Program-made: the position numbers and the translations under genes | Assembly (NCBI RefSeq): GCF_014841615.1 | Contig: NZ_JACYUG010000019.1 | Span: forward strand, 1 to 63,358 | Direction: 5' to 3' | Source: Sphingomonas sp. CFBP 8760 | GTDB lineage: Bacteria > Pseudomonadota > Alphaproteobacteria > Sphingomonadales > Sphingomonadaceae | Length of the DNA: 63,358 bases | Shown here: one piece after another, positions 26,581 through 36,233 of the stretch | Layout: each line of letters starts with the position of its first letter | Position numbering within the stretch: the stretch's first letter is position 1 | The notes under the pieces: model-generated | Seen by the model: only the letters and a program-made list of their open reading frames with translations | What the model was told of the DNA's origin: nothing | The model's database searches: none

Positions 26581-27240
26581 ATGACCGACACTTCCCCCCT
26601 GCGCGCCGCCATCGTCCCCGTCACGCCGCTGCAACAGAATTGCACCCTGATCTGGTGCACCGCGACGATGAAGGCGGCGGTGGTCGATCCCGGCGGCGAT
26701 CTGCCCCGCATCCACGCCGCCATCGCCGAGGCGGGGGTGACGGTGGAGCAGGTGCTGCTGACCCACGGCCATATCGATCATGCCGGCGAGGCGAAGCCGC
26801 TGGCGGACGAACTGGGCGTGCCGATCGTCGGCCCGCACGAGGACGATCGGTTCTGGCTGGCGCGGCTGGACGAGGATGGCCGCAACTACGGCATTCGCGG
26901 CGTGGTGTTCGAACCGGATCGCTGGCTGGACGATGGCGACACGGTGCAGATCGGCGACCTGACGCTCGACGTGTACCTGACGCCGGGGCACACGCCCGGC
27001 CATGTGATCTTCCACCACGCCCCTTCCGCCTTCGCGCTGGTCGGGGACGTACTGTTCCAAGGATCGATCGGGCGCACCGACTTTCCGCTCGGCAGCTTCG
27101 ACGATCTCGTGACCTCGGTGACGCAGAAGCTGTGGCCGCTGGGCGACGTGACGTTCATCCCCGGCCACGGCCAGCCGAGCACCTTCGGGCATGAGCGGCG
27201 GACGAATCCGTTCGTCGGGGATGCGGCGCTGGCACGGTAA
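26581..27240 (+). CDS. metallo-beta-lactamase-fold hydrolase (glyoxalase II-like, YcbL type)
   Basis: A 219-residue dinuclear-metal hydrolase with the HGHIDHAG motif near residue 63, the ligand His in TPGHTPGH, the bridging Asp in ALVGDVLFQGSIGRTDFP and a final ligand His in FIPGHGQPS. These place it in the compact YcbL-like group related to glyoxalase II, which hydrolyses thioesters such as lactoylglutathione. It lacks the C-terminal helical domain of true glyoxalase II. ATG at 26581 starts 10 nt after the bestrophin stop, so the two are probably co-transcribed. A terminator-like hairpin follows. Confidence 0.9.
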   Translation: MTDTSPLRAAIVPVTPLQQNCTLIWCTATMKAAVVDPGGDLPRIHAAIAEAGVTVEQVLLTHGHIDHAGEAKPLADELGVPIVGPHEDDRFWLARLDEDGRNYGIRGVVFEPDRWLDDGDTVQIGDLTLDVYLTPGHTPGHVIFHHAPSAFALVGDVLFQGSIGRTDFPLGSFDDLVTSVTQKLWPLGDVTFIPGHGQPSTFGHERRTNPFVGDAALAR

Positions 27241-27262
27241 CGAACTGCTTTGCAGCGTGGTC

Positions 27263-27288
27263 GCTCCCCTCCCCTTCAGGAGGGGGGC
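27263..27288. terminator. bidirectional terminator-like hairpin
   Basis: A 10-bp stem GCTCCCCTCC / GGAGGGGGGC with one G-U pair and a CCTTCA loop lies between the convergent MBL hydrolase and M28 peptidase genes. A TTTCC follows on the plus strand. It could stop transcripts from both sides. Confidence 0.6.
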
Positions 27289-27305
27289 ATTTCCTGCCGC
27301 AACGC

Positions 27306-28931
<1,626 letters not shown>

Positions 28932-28997
28932 CGGCAGTATTTCTCCGGGGATCGCGACGGGGTCTATCGTGCGGCGCCCGTCATGGCGAGGCGGATG

Positions 28998-29453
28998 TCA
29001 GATGTCCCGGCCGGATCGTCGCCCGGACGGTGGCGTCACCCGGAACGTGGTGGGGCACAGGATCAGTATCCGCACGGCCGTCGCCCGCAGACCGAACGGC
29101 GGCGAGGGGTGGCCGAGCGGGCGTGACCGTAAAAGCTGCGCCAGCGAGGCCGGTACATCGGCGAATCGACCGGGCGACGTGATGGTCATCTCCGCCCGCG
29201 CGGCCATGGCATAGGCATTGGCCTGCTCGCAGGACGTGATCGACCGGATCGTCACGGCGAATGCCTTCGCCCGTGCGGCAAATTCGGCATCCGACGAAGC
29301 GGGCCGCCGCTTCACCGTGATCTGCATCATCGATCCCACCCCCGCGGGCAAGGTGATGGCAGGCGTGGGGGCAGGCGATATCCGGGCGTGCCCCGGTGCC
29401 GCGATCAGCAGGAAAGCCGCCCATCCTATCACCCCGATCGCACGGTCCGTCAT
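28998..29453 (-). CDS. small exported protein resembling part of SurA
   Basis: A 151-residue protein with an N-terminal signal peptide (about residues 1-22, ending GHA). The middle, AKAFAVTIRSITSCEQANAY, then FADVPASLAQLLRSRPLGH and PSPPFGLRATAVRILILC, resembles the region of sphingomonad SurA/parvulin-type prolyl isomerases where a helical stretch precedes a PxxFG...VxVLxLC strand. No complete parvulin domain is present, so enzymatic activity is doubtful. It may be a stand-alone fragment or a distinct exported family. The call rests on remembered family patterns, and a search is needed to confirm it. Confidence 0.5.
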   Translation of the reverse strand: MTDRAIGVIGWAAFLLIAAPGHARISPAPTPAITLPAGVGSMMQITVKRRPASSDAEFAARAKAFAVTIRSITSCEQANAYAMAARAEMTITSPGRFADVPASLAQLLRSRPLGHPSPPFGLRATAVRILILCPTTFRVTPPSGRRSGRDI

Positions 29454-29530
29454 CTCGCCATCCCCTTCGCCGGTCGATCAGACTATCCGGTGTCCAGACC
29501 GATACAAGCGGTTCCTGCGACGCCAATCGC

Positions 29531-29558
29531 TTGCGCATTTCTGCCGATCCGCTATAGG
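29531..29558 (+). promoter_or_regulatory. candidate promoter of rpmF-plsX-fabH operon
   Basis: TTGCGC and TATAGG with a 16-nt spacer lie about 100 nt before the rpmF ATG. It is the best sigma70-like pair in the divergent gap, and the distance gives a leader of about 95 nt. Confidence 0.45.
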
Positions 29559-29659
29559 GCCGCGCTTCGCGATAGGTTCTGGATCGCCTGCGCGGCCGCA
29601 TCGGCCGGGCATCGCTCCTGCGCCCGTCCACCGGTTCAACACGTTATCAAGGTGCCGCA

Positions 29660-29839
29660 ATGGCCGTCCCCAAGAGAAAGACTTCGCCCTCCAAGCGTGG
29701 CATGCGCCGCGGTCACGATTCGCTGACCGTCGCCGCATTTCAGGAATGCCCGAACTGCGGCGAACTGAAGCGCCCGCACGTGCTGTGCACGTCGTGCGGC
29801 CATTACAACGGCCGTGAGGTCGTGTCGGTCGAGGCGTAA
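29660..29839 (+). CDS. rpmF: 50S ribosomal protein L32
   Basis: A 59-residue large-subunit protein. It begins [20 protein letters not shown], as in L32 generally, and keeps a zinc-ribbon CPNC...CTSC and HYNGREVV near the C-terminus. It is below the length at which genes are often called and so is easy to miss. ATG at 29660 follows AAGGTG. plsX starts 23 nt after its stop, the classic rpmF-plsX-fabH arrangement that couples ribosome and lipid synthesis. Confidence 0.96.
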   Translation: MAVPKRKTSPSKRGMRRGHDSLTVAAFQECPNCGELKRPHVLCTSCGHYNGREVVSVEA

Positions 29840-29862
29840 GCCAGCCCGAACGGAACCACGAG

Positions 29863-30942
29863 ATGACAGACCAGCCCTGCATCGCCATCGACGCGATGGG
29901 CGGTGACGAAGGGCTGGCGGTGATGCTGGCCGGGGTCGCGAGTGCGCGACGCCGGCTTGCCGCGCAATATGACGGCCTGAATTTCCTGCTGGTCGGTGAC
30001 GAGACAGCCATTCGCGCCGGATTGGAATCGCATCCCAACCTGAGCGCGCATTCGGAAATCGTCCACGCGCCCGAACTGGTCGGCCCCAACGAGAAACCGA
30101 GCCAGGCGATCCGCCGTGCCAAGGTGACCTCGATGGGAGTCACCATCGATCTGGTGAAGAAGGGGCGTGCCCACGCCGCCGTCTCGTCCGGCAATACCGG
30201 GGCGCTGATGGCGATGGCGAAGCTGTCGCTGCGGACGCTGCCCGGCATCGACCGGCCAGCGCTTGCCGCGCCGTTGCCGACGCTGGGCGACAACGACGTG
30301 GTGATGCTCGATCTGGGCGCGAATACCGAATGCGATGCCCGCAACCTCGTGCAGTTCGCGGTGATGGGGGCGGCCTATGCCCGGATCATCTTCGAGCTGG
30401 ACCGGCCGCGCGTGGCGTTGCTGAACATCGGGTCCGAGGATCAGAAGGGCACCGACGAAATCCGCGCCGCCGCCACCGAATTGCGCGCGGCCACGCACCT
30501 GCCGCTGGCCTTCACCGGCTTCGTCGAGGGCGACAAGCTGGCGCGCGGCAACCACGACGTGATCGTGTGCGACGGGTTCGCCGGCAACATCGCCCTGAAG
30601 ACCGCGGAGGGTACCGCGCGCTTCGTCGGCGATCTGCTGAAACGCGCCTTCACCAGTTCGATCCGGTCCAAGGTCGGGTTCCTGATCTCGCGGCCGGCAA
30701 CCCAGTTGCTGCGCGATCACCTCGATCCGAACAACCATAACGGCGCGATCTTCCTCGGCCTGAAGGGCATCGTCGTGAAAAGCCATGGCAGCGCCAACGA
30801 ACTGGGTGTCGCCACCGCGATCGCCAATGCAGTGAAGCTGGTCCGCGCCGACCTGACGCGGCGGATCGCGGAGGATCTGGGGCTCGACCATCGCCCCGCC
30901 CCGACGCCGACCGCGGTCATCGATACGGGAGTGGGCGTATGA
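29863..30942 (+). CDS. plsX: phosphate acyltransferase PlsX
   Basis: Converts acyl-ACP and phosphate to acyl-phosphate for phosphatidic acid synthesis, peripheral membrane enzyme of 359 residues. Characteristic segments are [12 protein letters not shown] at the start, [63 protein letters not shown] and the C-terminal [13 protein letters not shown]. Its last codons overlap the fabH ATG by 4 nt (ATGA), so the two are coupled. It is transcribed with rpmF, fabH, ihfA and merR. Confidence 0.97.
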   Translation: MTDQPCIAIDAMGGDEGLAVMLAGVASARRRLAAQYDGLNFLLVGDETAIRAGLESHPNLSAHSEIVHAPELVGPNEKPSQAIRRAKVTSMGVTIDLVKKGRAHAAVSSGNTGALMAMAKLSLRTLPGIDRPALAAPLPTLGDNDVVMLDLGANTECDARNLVQFAVMGAAYARIIFELDRPRVALLNIGSEDQKGTDEIRAAATELRAATHLPLAFTGFVEGDKLARGNHDVIVCDGFAGNIALKTAEGTARFVGDLLKRAFTSSIRSKVGFLISRPATQLLRDHLDPNNHNGAIFLGLKGIVVKSHGSANELGVATAIANAVKLVRADLTRRIAEDLGLDHRPAPTPTAVIDTGVGV

Positions 30943-31907
30943 TCCGCGCGGTGGTGACCGGCACCGGGTCCGCCCTTCCCGCCCGCCGCGTGTCGAACGC
31001 CGAACTGGCGGAGACGGTGGACACGACCGACGAGTGGATCGTCGAGCGGACCGGCATCCGCTTTCGGCACCTCGCCGGCCCCGACGAGACCACCGCGACG
31101 CTAGGGCGCGATGCCGCCATCGCGGCGATCGCCGCCGCCGGCATCGCCGCCGACCAGATCGACCTGATCGTCCTGGCGACCGCGACCCCCGACCAGACCT
31201 TTCCCGCCACCGCGACCAAGGTGCAGGCGATGCTGGGCATCGACGATTGCGTCGCGTTCGACGTGGCGGCGGTGTGTTCGGGCTTCCTCTATGCGGTGCA
31301 GGTCGCCGATGCGATGATCCGCACCGGCATCCACCAGCGGGCGCTGGTGATCGGTGCGGAGACGTTCAGCCGCATCCTGGACTGGGAGGATCGCACCACC
31401 TGCGTCCTGTTCGGCGACGGCGCCGGTGCGATCGTGCTGGAGGCGCAGGAAAGCGACGAGGCGGACGGCCGTGGCATCCTGGCGACGCGGCTCCATGCCG
31501 ATGGCCGCCACAACGGGCTGCTCTATGTCGATGGCGGGCCGTCGACCACGGGAACGGTCGGCAAGCTGCGCATGAAGGGGCGCGAGGTGTTTCGTCACGC
31601 GGTGACCAACCTCGCCTCGGTGATGGGTGAGTCGCTGGCGCTGGCCGGGCTGGAGGCGGACACGGTCGACTGGCTGGTCCCGCATCAGGCCAATGCCCGC
31701 ATCCTCGACGCCACCGCGCGCAAGCTGAACCTCTCGCCGGACAAGGTGATCGTGACGGTCGACCAGCATGCCAACACGTCCGCGGCATCGGTGCCGCTGG
31801 CGCTGGATGTCGGCGTGCGTGACGGCCGGGTGAAACAGGGCGACATCGTCGTGCTGGAGGCGATGGGTGGCGGCTTCACCTGGGGTGCGGCGGTGATCCG
31901 TTTCTAG
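30939..31907 (+). CDS. fabH: beta-ketoacyl-ACP synthase III
   Basis: Initiates fatty acid synthesis by condensing acetyl-CoA with malonyl-ACP. The 322-residue protein has the catalytic triad Cys112 in [10 protein letters not shown], His248 in VPHQANARI, and Asn near 278 in [10 protein letters not shown]. The early [17 protein letters not shown] is also typical. It overlaps the plsX stop. ihfA follows 61 nt later. Confidence 0.98.
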   Translation: MIRAVVTGTGSALPARRVSNAELAETVDTTDEWIVERTGIRFRHLAGPDETTATLGRDAAIAAIAAAGIAADQIDLIVLATATPDQTFPATATKVQAMLGIDDCVAFDVAAVCSGFLYAVQVADAMIRTGIHQRALVIGAETFSRILDWEDRTTCVLFGDGAGAIVLEAQESDEADGRGILATRLHADGRHNGLLYVDGGPSTTGTVGKLRMKGREVFRHAVTNLASVMGESLALAGLEADTVDWLVPHQANARILDATARKLNLSPDKVIVTVDQHANTSAASVPLALDVGVRDGRVKQGDIVVLEAMGGGFTWGAAVIRF

Positions 31908-31968
31908 ACGATGAAGGGTCTTCCGGAACCCGGATCGCTTGTGTAGTACCCGCCCAAGGGGAACGAGA

Positions 31969-32274
31969 ATGAGCGAAGTTGGTACGTTGACCCGCGCCGA
32001 CCTGTCGGAGGCGCTTCACCAGGAAGTCGGTCTGAGCCGGGCGGAATCCGCCAAGATCGTGGAGCAGATCCTGGCCGAGATGTGCGAAGCGCTCTCGCGT
32101 GGCGAGAATGTGAAGATTTCCGGTTTCGGTACCTTCGTGCTGCGTGACAAGGGCGAGCGGATCGGCCGCAATCCCAAGACCGGGGTAGAGGTGCCGATCG
32201 CACCCCGCCGGGTGCTCACCTTCCGCGCCAGCCAGATGATGCGCAACCGTATCGTCGCGCCCGTCGCCGGCTGA
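31969..32274 (+). CDS. ihfA: integration host factor subunit alpha
   Basis: A 101-residue nucleoid protein that binds and sharply bends DNA as a heterodimer with IHF-beta. It has [37 protein letters not shown] with the DNA-intercalating beta-arm, and the [15 protein letters not shown]-terminal helix. ATG at 31969 has AAGGGGAACGAGA upstream. The merR gene follows by 5 nt and shares the transcript. The ihfA-merR order after rpmF-plsX-fabH is characteristic of alphaproteobacteria. Confidence 0.97.
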   Translation: MSEVGTLTRADLSEALHQEVGLSRAESAKIVEQILAEMCEALSRGENVKISGFGTFVLRDKGERIGRNPKTGVEVPIAPRRVLTFRASQMMRNRIVAPVAG

Positions 32275-32279
32275 ACCGG

Positions 32280-32633
32280 ATGAACGCACCGACGTCCAAG
32301 GCCAGCGGGGCGTTGCGGACGATCGGCGAGATATCGGCGGAAACCGGCCTGCCGCATCATGTGCTGCGGTACTGGGAGACGCGGTTTCCCAGTTTGCGTC
32401 CGTTGCAGCGTGCCGGAAACCGTCGCTATTACCGGCCGGAGGATGCCGCGCTGGTGCGGCGGATCGATCTCTTGCTGAACAAGCAGGGCTATACGATCCG
32501 GGGCGTCCAGCAATTGCTCGCCGCCGAACGCGGGGAAGCCCCCGCCGCAGAGGACATCGCATCCAGCCTGACGACGATCCGCAACATGCTGGCCGATGCG
32601 CTGGCGACGGATGTACGGCGATCGGGCGGATAA
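32280..32633 (+). CDS. MerR-family transcriptional regulator
   Basis: A 117-residue protein with a single MerR winged-helix DNA-binding domain: IGEISAETGLPHHVLRYWE for the helix-turn-helix, then RRYYRPEDAALVRRIDLLLN. The C-terminus LLAAERGEAPAAEDIAS holds only a short dimerisation helix and has no metal- or drug-binding domain. It directly follows ihfA, and this pairing is conserved, so a role linked to nucleoid or fatty-acid control is possible but unproven. Confidence 0.9.
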   Translation: MNAPTSKASGALRTIGEISAETGLPHHVLRYWETRFPSLRPLQRAGNRRYYRPEDAALVRRIDLLLNKQGYTIRGVQQLLAAERGEAPAAEDIASSLTTIRNMLADALATDVRRSGG

Positions 32634-32719
32634 GGTCGATCCGACCGCAGTCGTCACGGCGGGCATAGGGACGCAACGACCGGTCGCCCGTGGCACCGTC
32701 GCACGGGCTGGACGACGGA

Positions 32720-34408
32720 TCAGCGACCATCCAGTACGACCAAGGCGACGCCCTGCCGTGGCAGATCGAAGGCGACGGTGACCGTACCCTGCCCCCCGGC
32801 GTTCGACGCGAGCGGTTGCGCCTGCATCGTGGCGGCCGTCTCCAGTGCGGCATATTGGGTCGCATCGGGATTGAGCGGCGACCCCATCCGCTTCCACGCC
32901 GAAAAGGCGTTGCCGTTCGCCTCGTCCACCCGCCAGATCGTCGCCCGTGCCGGTGCCCCGCCACGCAGACCGTTCACCGCCAGCCGGATCGCGGCGGGGG
33001 GTCCCACGACATCGTCGTCGTGATAATGCCACACCAGCACCGCCGTGCGGCCGTCCGTCGTGCGCGTCGCGATCGTGCCGATATCGGCGGGACCACGCAC
33101 GCCATCCGCGACGATGCTGTCGAGCGGCACCTGCGCATCGCTCGTCGCGCGCAGGCGGTTGGGGCCGAGTTGGGCGAACAGCCGGAACACGTTCAGCACC
33201 GGCAGCGCGACACCGTTGGAGGCCAGCTGGCGATAGCCCGCGAACCACGGCTGGTCCTCGAACTCGAACGACCATGACAGCACGCCTTCCAGATTGACCC
33301 GCCGTCGGGCCGCCAGTTCCCAGATGCGCGCGAAGCTGGCCGCCGTGTAGCTCGAATACATCGTGCCGTTGCGATAGGCGTTCTCCGGCCCCGGACAGGC
33401 GGCGCAGCCTTCCGGATCGCTCTCGCCGATCACCACCGGTCTGGTCGCCAGCGCCGGTACCGACGTCGCCTTCACGAAGCCGCGATCGACCTCCTGCAGA
33501 TGATTTGAGATACCCATCCGGACATGGCCGTCGACGAAGCTCGGCCGCCCCTTGGCGTGGAAGGCGAGGAAATCGGTCGGCGTGCCGATCTTGCCGGTCG
33601 CGTAATTGGTGCCCGATGTGACGTGACGGAGGAAGCCGTCCATGAATTCGCCCCCCGCCCCGGCCGAATCGGGACCGCCGACGCGCGCGGTCGGCAGCGC
33701 GCGACGCACGCCGTCGACCGCATAATCGTGCAGCTTGTAGAACGCTTCCCGCGGGGCTTCCCAATAGGCGCCGTTCGCCTCGTTCCACACCTCGAAATAC
33801 CAGCGTTCCACCTCGGCGCGGCCGTAACGGGCGACGTTGTGCAGCGTCCATCGATAAACCAGCTCGCGCCACTTGTCGTAGCTTTTGGGTGGATAGGCCC
33901 AGCCGGATATGATGTATTTATAGTCGAAGCCGGGCCGCCAGTTATGCTGGTAGGGCGTGCCCGCCGGGGCGGAGGTCATCGCCTCGGGCATGAAGCCGAT
34001 CTGCAGATAGGGGCGCACCCCGCGCGCCAGATAGGTGTCGATGATCCGGTCGACGTTGGTCCAGTCATAGACCGGGGTGCCGTCCTTCGCCTCCGTATAG
34101 ACGTTGGTGCTGCCCCATTTGAACGAGGCGGTACCATCACCGGTGTTGAGCAGGTTGTGCGCGCGGAAGAACACGTCGCCGCCGCGCAGCTTGCCTAGTT
34201 CGACCAGCAGTTTGCGGCCGTCCTTCATCGTCGCGTAATTCGGCTCGTCCGCGCCGAAGAACCGCCAGACCGGCGGCAATGTCCCCTCGGTACGGTCGGC
34301 CTGCACGTCGATCGCGACGGGGATGGCAGGGGGGATGGCGGACGCCCGCACCATCGCTGGCAGCGGCAGGCCCAGCATGGTGATGGCGGCGATGGTCGAA
34401 CGGATCAC
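32720..34408 (-). CDS. glycoside hydrolase, GH39-like
   Basis: A secreted (alpha/beta)8 glycosidase of 562 residues, most like GH39 xylosidases/iduronidases. Residues 1-22 form a signal peptide. The acid/base Glu210 follows Asn209 in YFEVWNEANGAYWEA, and Glu329 in VVIGESDPEG fits the nucleophile. A beta-sandwich accessory region occupies the last 150 residues. The substrate is unknown. The start is GTG at 34408, preceded by GGAGAGGGC. No sugar regulator or transporter adjoins it; it is convergent with merR. Confidence 0.82.
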   Translation of the reverse strand: MIRSTIAAITMLGLPLPAMVRASAIPPAIPVAIDVQADRTEGTLPPVWRFFGADEPNYATMKDGRKLLVELGKLRGGDVFFRAHNLLNTGDGTASFKWGSTNVYTEAKDGTPVYDWTNVDRIIDTYLARGVRPYLQIGFMPEAMTSAPAGTPYQHNWRPGFDYKYIISGWAYPPKSYDKWRELVYRWTLHNVARYGRAEVERWYFEVWNEANGAYWEAPREAFYKLHDYAVDGVRRALPTARVGGPDSAGAGGEFMDGFLRHVTSGTNYATGKIGTPTDFLAFHAKGRPSFVDGHVRMGISNHLQEVDRGFVKATSVPALATRPVVIGESDPEGCAACPGPENAYRNGTMYSSYTAASFARIWELAARRRVNLEGVLSWSFEFEDQPWFAGYRQLASNGVALPVLNVFRLFAQLGPNRLRATSDAQVPLDSIVADGVRGPADIGTIATRTTDGRTAVLVWHYHDDDVVGPPAAIRLAVNGLRGGAPARATIWRVDEANGNAFSAWKRMGSPLNPDATQYAALETAATMQAQPLASNAGGQGTVTVAFDLPRQGVALVVLDGR

Positions 34409-34508
34409 GGGCCTGCCCTCTCCTGTCCGTGCCTGTCGCCGGATCAGCCGGCCGCGATCATGACGCAGACCGGCGGCAGGTTCAACGGCCCGTGATGGGT
34501 ATCCCCTC

Positions 34509-36035
34509 CTAGCGTTCCCGGGTCGCCGCGAACTTCACCTTCGCATAACGATCGGCGATATAGCCGACCTCCCACGCGCTCTTGGCGAGGAACACGGGAT
34601 TGCCGTCGCGGTCGCGCGCCATCGCGCTGCGGTTCAGGTCGGTGAACCCCTTCAGGTCGGCGGGGTCGGCGGCGGATACCCAACGGGCGGTCTCGAAGGG
34701 GGCCGGCTCCAGCCCGGCGGCGACCTTGTATTCGGCATCGAGCCGGCTGAGCAGCACTTCCAGCTGAAGCTGGCCGACCACGCCGATGATCCAGTTCGAT
34801 CCGATCTCCGGATAGAAGACCTGCGTCACCCCTTCCTCGGCCATGTCGTCCAGCGCCTTGCGCAGCTGCTTGGTCTTGGTCGGGTCCTTCAGGACGACGC
34901 GGCGCAGGATTTCGGGCGCGAAATTGGGCAGGCCGGTGAAGCGGATGTCGGCGCGCTCGGACAGCGTGTCCCCCACCCGCAGCGTGCCGTGGTTGGGGAT
35001 GCCGATGATATCGCCGGGATACGCCTCGTCCGCGATCTCGCGGTCCTGCGCGAAGAACAGGATCGGCGAGTGGACCGCGATCGGCTTGCCGTGGCCGGTC
35101 GGCGTCAGCTTCATGCCGCGCTTGAACACCCCCGAACACAGCCGCATGAAGGCGATGCGATCGCGATGCTGCGGGTCCATGTTGGCCTGCACCTTGAAGA
35201 CGAAGCCGGTGACTTCCTTCGCCGATGGATCGATCGGCGCGGGGTCGGCCGGTTGCGGCCGGGGCGACGGCGCATGGGCGGCGAGCGCGGCGATCAGTTC
35301 GGCCGGCCCGAAATCCTTGAGCGCGGAGCCGAAATAGACCGGGGTCAGGTCGCCCGCCCGGTACGCGTCGCCATCGAACGAGGCATAGCCGCCCTGCGCC
35401 AGTTCGATCTCCTCGGCGATCTCCGGCGGCAGATCGGGATTGTCCTCGACCTTGCCCTGATAGGTGCGGCTGTCGCCTTCGGGACGATGCAGGCGGTTGG
35501 TCGTGAGGTCGAGAATGCCCTGGAAGGTGCCACCCATGCCGATCGGCCAGCTCATCGGGCAGACGTCGAGTTGCAGTATCTCGGCGATCTCGTCGAGCAG
35601 TTCGAATACCGGCCGCCCCTCGCGATCGACCTTGTTCACGAAGGTGATGATCGGCACGTTGCGCAGGCGGCAGACCTCGAACAGCTTGCGCGTCTGCGGC
35701 TCGATACCCTTGGCGGCGTCGATCACCATCACCGCCGAATCGACCGCGGTCAGGGTGCGATAGGTATCCTCCGAGAAATCCTCGTGCCCCGGCGTGTCGA
35801 GCAGGTTGAAGGTGATGCCGCCCTTTTCGAACGTCATCACCGACGAGGTGACGGAGATGCCGCGCTGCTGCTCGATCTTCATCCAGTCCGACCGGGCGCG
35901 GCGGGTCTGGCCGCGGGCCTTCACCTCACCGGCCAGATGGATCGCCCCCCCGACATAGAGCAGCTTTTCGGTCAGCGTCGTCTTGCCCGCATCGGGGTGG
36001 GAGATGATCGCAAAGGTACGGCGGGGAGAGATCAC
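34509..36035 (-). CDS. prfC: peptide chain release factor 3
   Basis: GTPase that removes RF1/RF2 from the ribosome after termination. The 508-residue protein has the full G domain: FAIISHPDAGKTTLTEKLL (G1), QQRGISVTSSVMTF (G2), LLDTPGHEDFSEDTYR (G3) and ITFVNKVDREGRP (G4). The elongation-factor-like domains follow, with VFKVQANMDPQHRDRIAFMR and QLQLEVLLSRLDAEY. The start is GTG at 36035, the only good start next to the G1 region. It is divergent from the penicillin-acylase-family gene. Confidence 0.95.
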   Translation of the reverse strand: MISPRRTFAIISHPDAGKTTLTEKLLYVGGAIHLAGEVKARGQTRRARSDWMKIEQQRGISVTSSVMTFEKGGITFNLLDTPGHEDFSEDTYRTLTAVDSAVMVIDAAKGIEPQTRKLFEVCRLRNVPIITFVNKVDREGRPVFELLDEIAEILQLDVCPMSWPIGMGGTFQGILDLTTNRLHRPEGDSRTYQGKVEDNPDLPPEIAEEIELAQGGYASFDGDAYRAGDLTPVYFGSALKDFGPAELIAALAAHAPSPRPQPADPAPIDPSAKEVTGFVFKVQANMDPQHRDRIAFMRLCSGVFKRGMKLTPTGHGKPIAVHSPILFFAQDREIADEAYPGDIIGIPNHGTLRVGDTLSERADIRFTGLPNFAPEILRRVVLKDPTKTKQLRKALDDMAEEGVTQVFYPEIGSNWIIGVVGQLQLEVLLSRLDAEYKVAAGLEPAPFETARWVSAADPADLKGFTDLNRSAMARDRDGNPVFLAKSAWEVGYIADRYAKVKFAATRER

Positions 36036-36233
36036 GGCGACAGACTCGGGGATGGCGCGGGCGGGGCCACGCGCGGGGAGATGGATCGAAGCCCGCGCCT
36101 TGCCAGAAACCGGCCGGGGGCGACAGGGGGTCATCGGCCGCGACCGGGTCGCCGCCCGACACAGGGCGGGCCGGGATCGCTTGTCCCCCTGCCGATGATC
36201 TGCGACGATCGGGTGAACGGAGGGGGGAATGTC

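Noticed and set aside
32634..32719. Possible tRNA after merR, sometimes found there in alphaproteobacteria
   Set aside because: No cloverleaf, T-loop consensus or CCA-type end could be folded by eye.
34989..36233. Upstream open extension of the penicillin-acylase-family gene
   Set aside because: This part runs antisense to prfC; the signal anchor and strong ribosome binding site place the real start at 36234.
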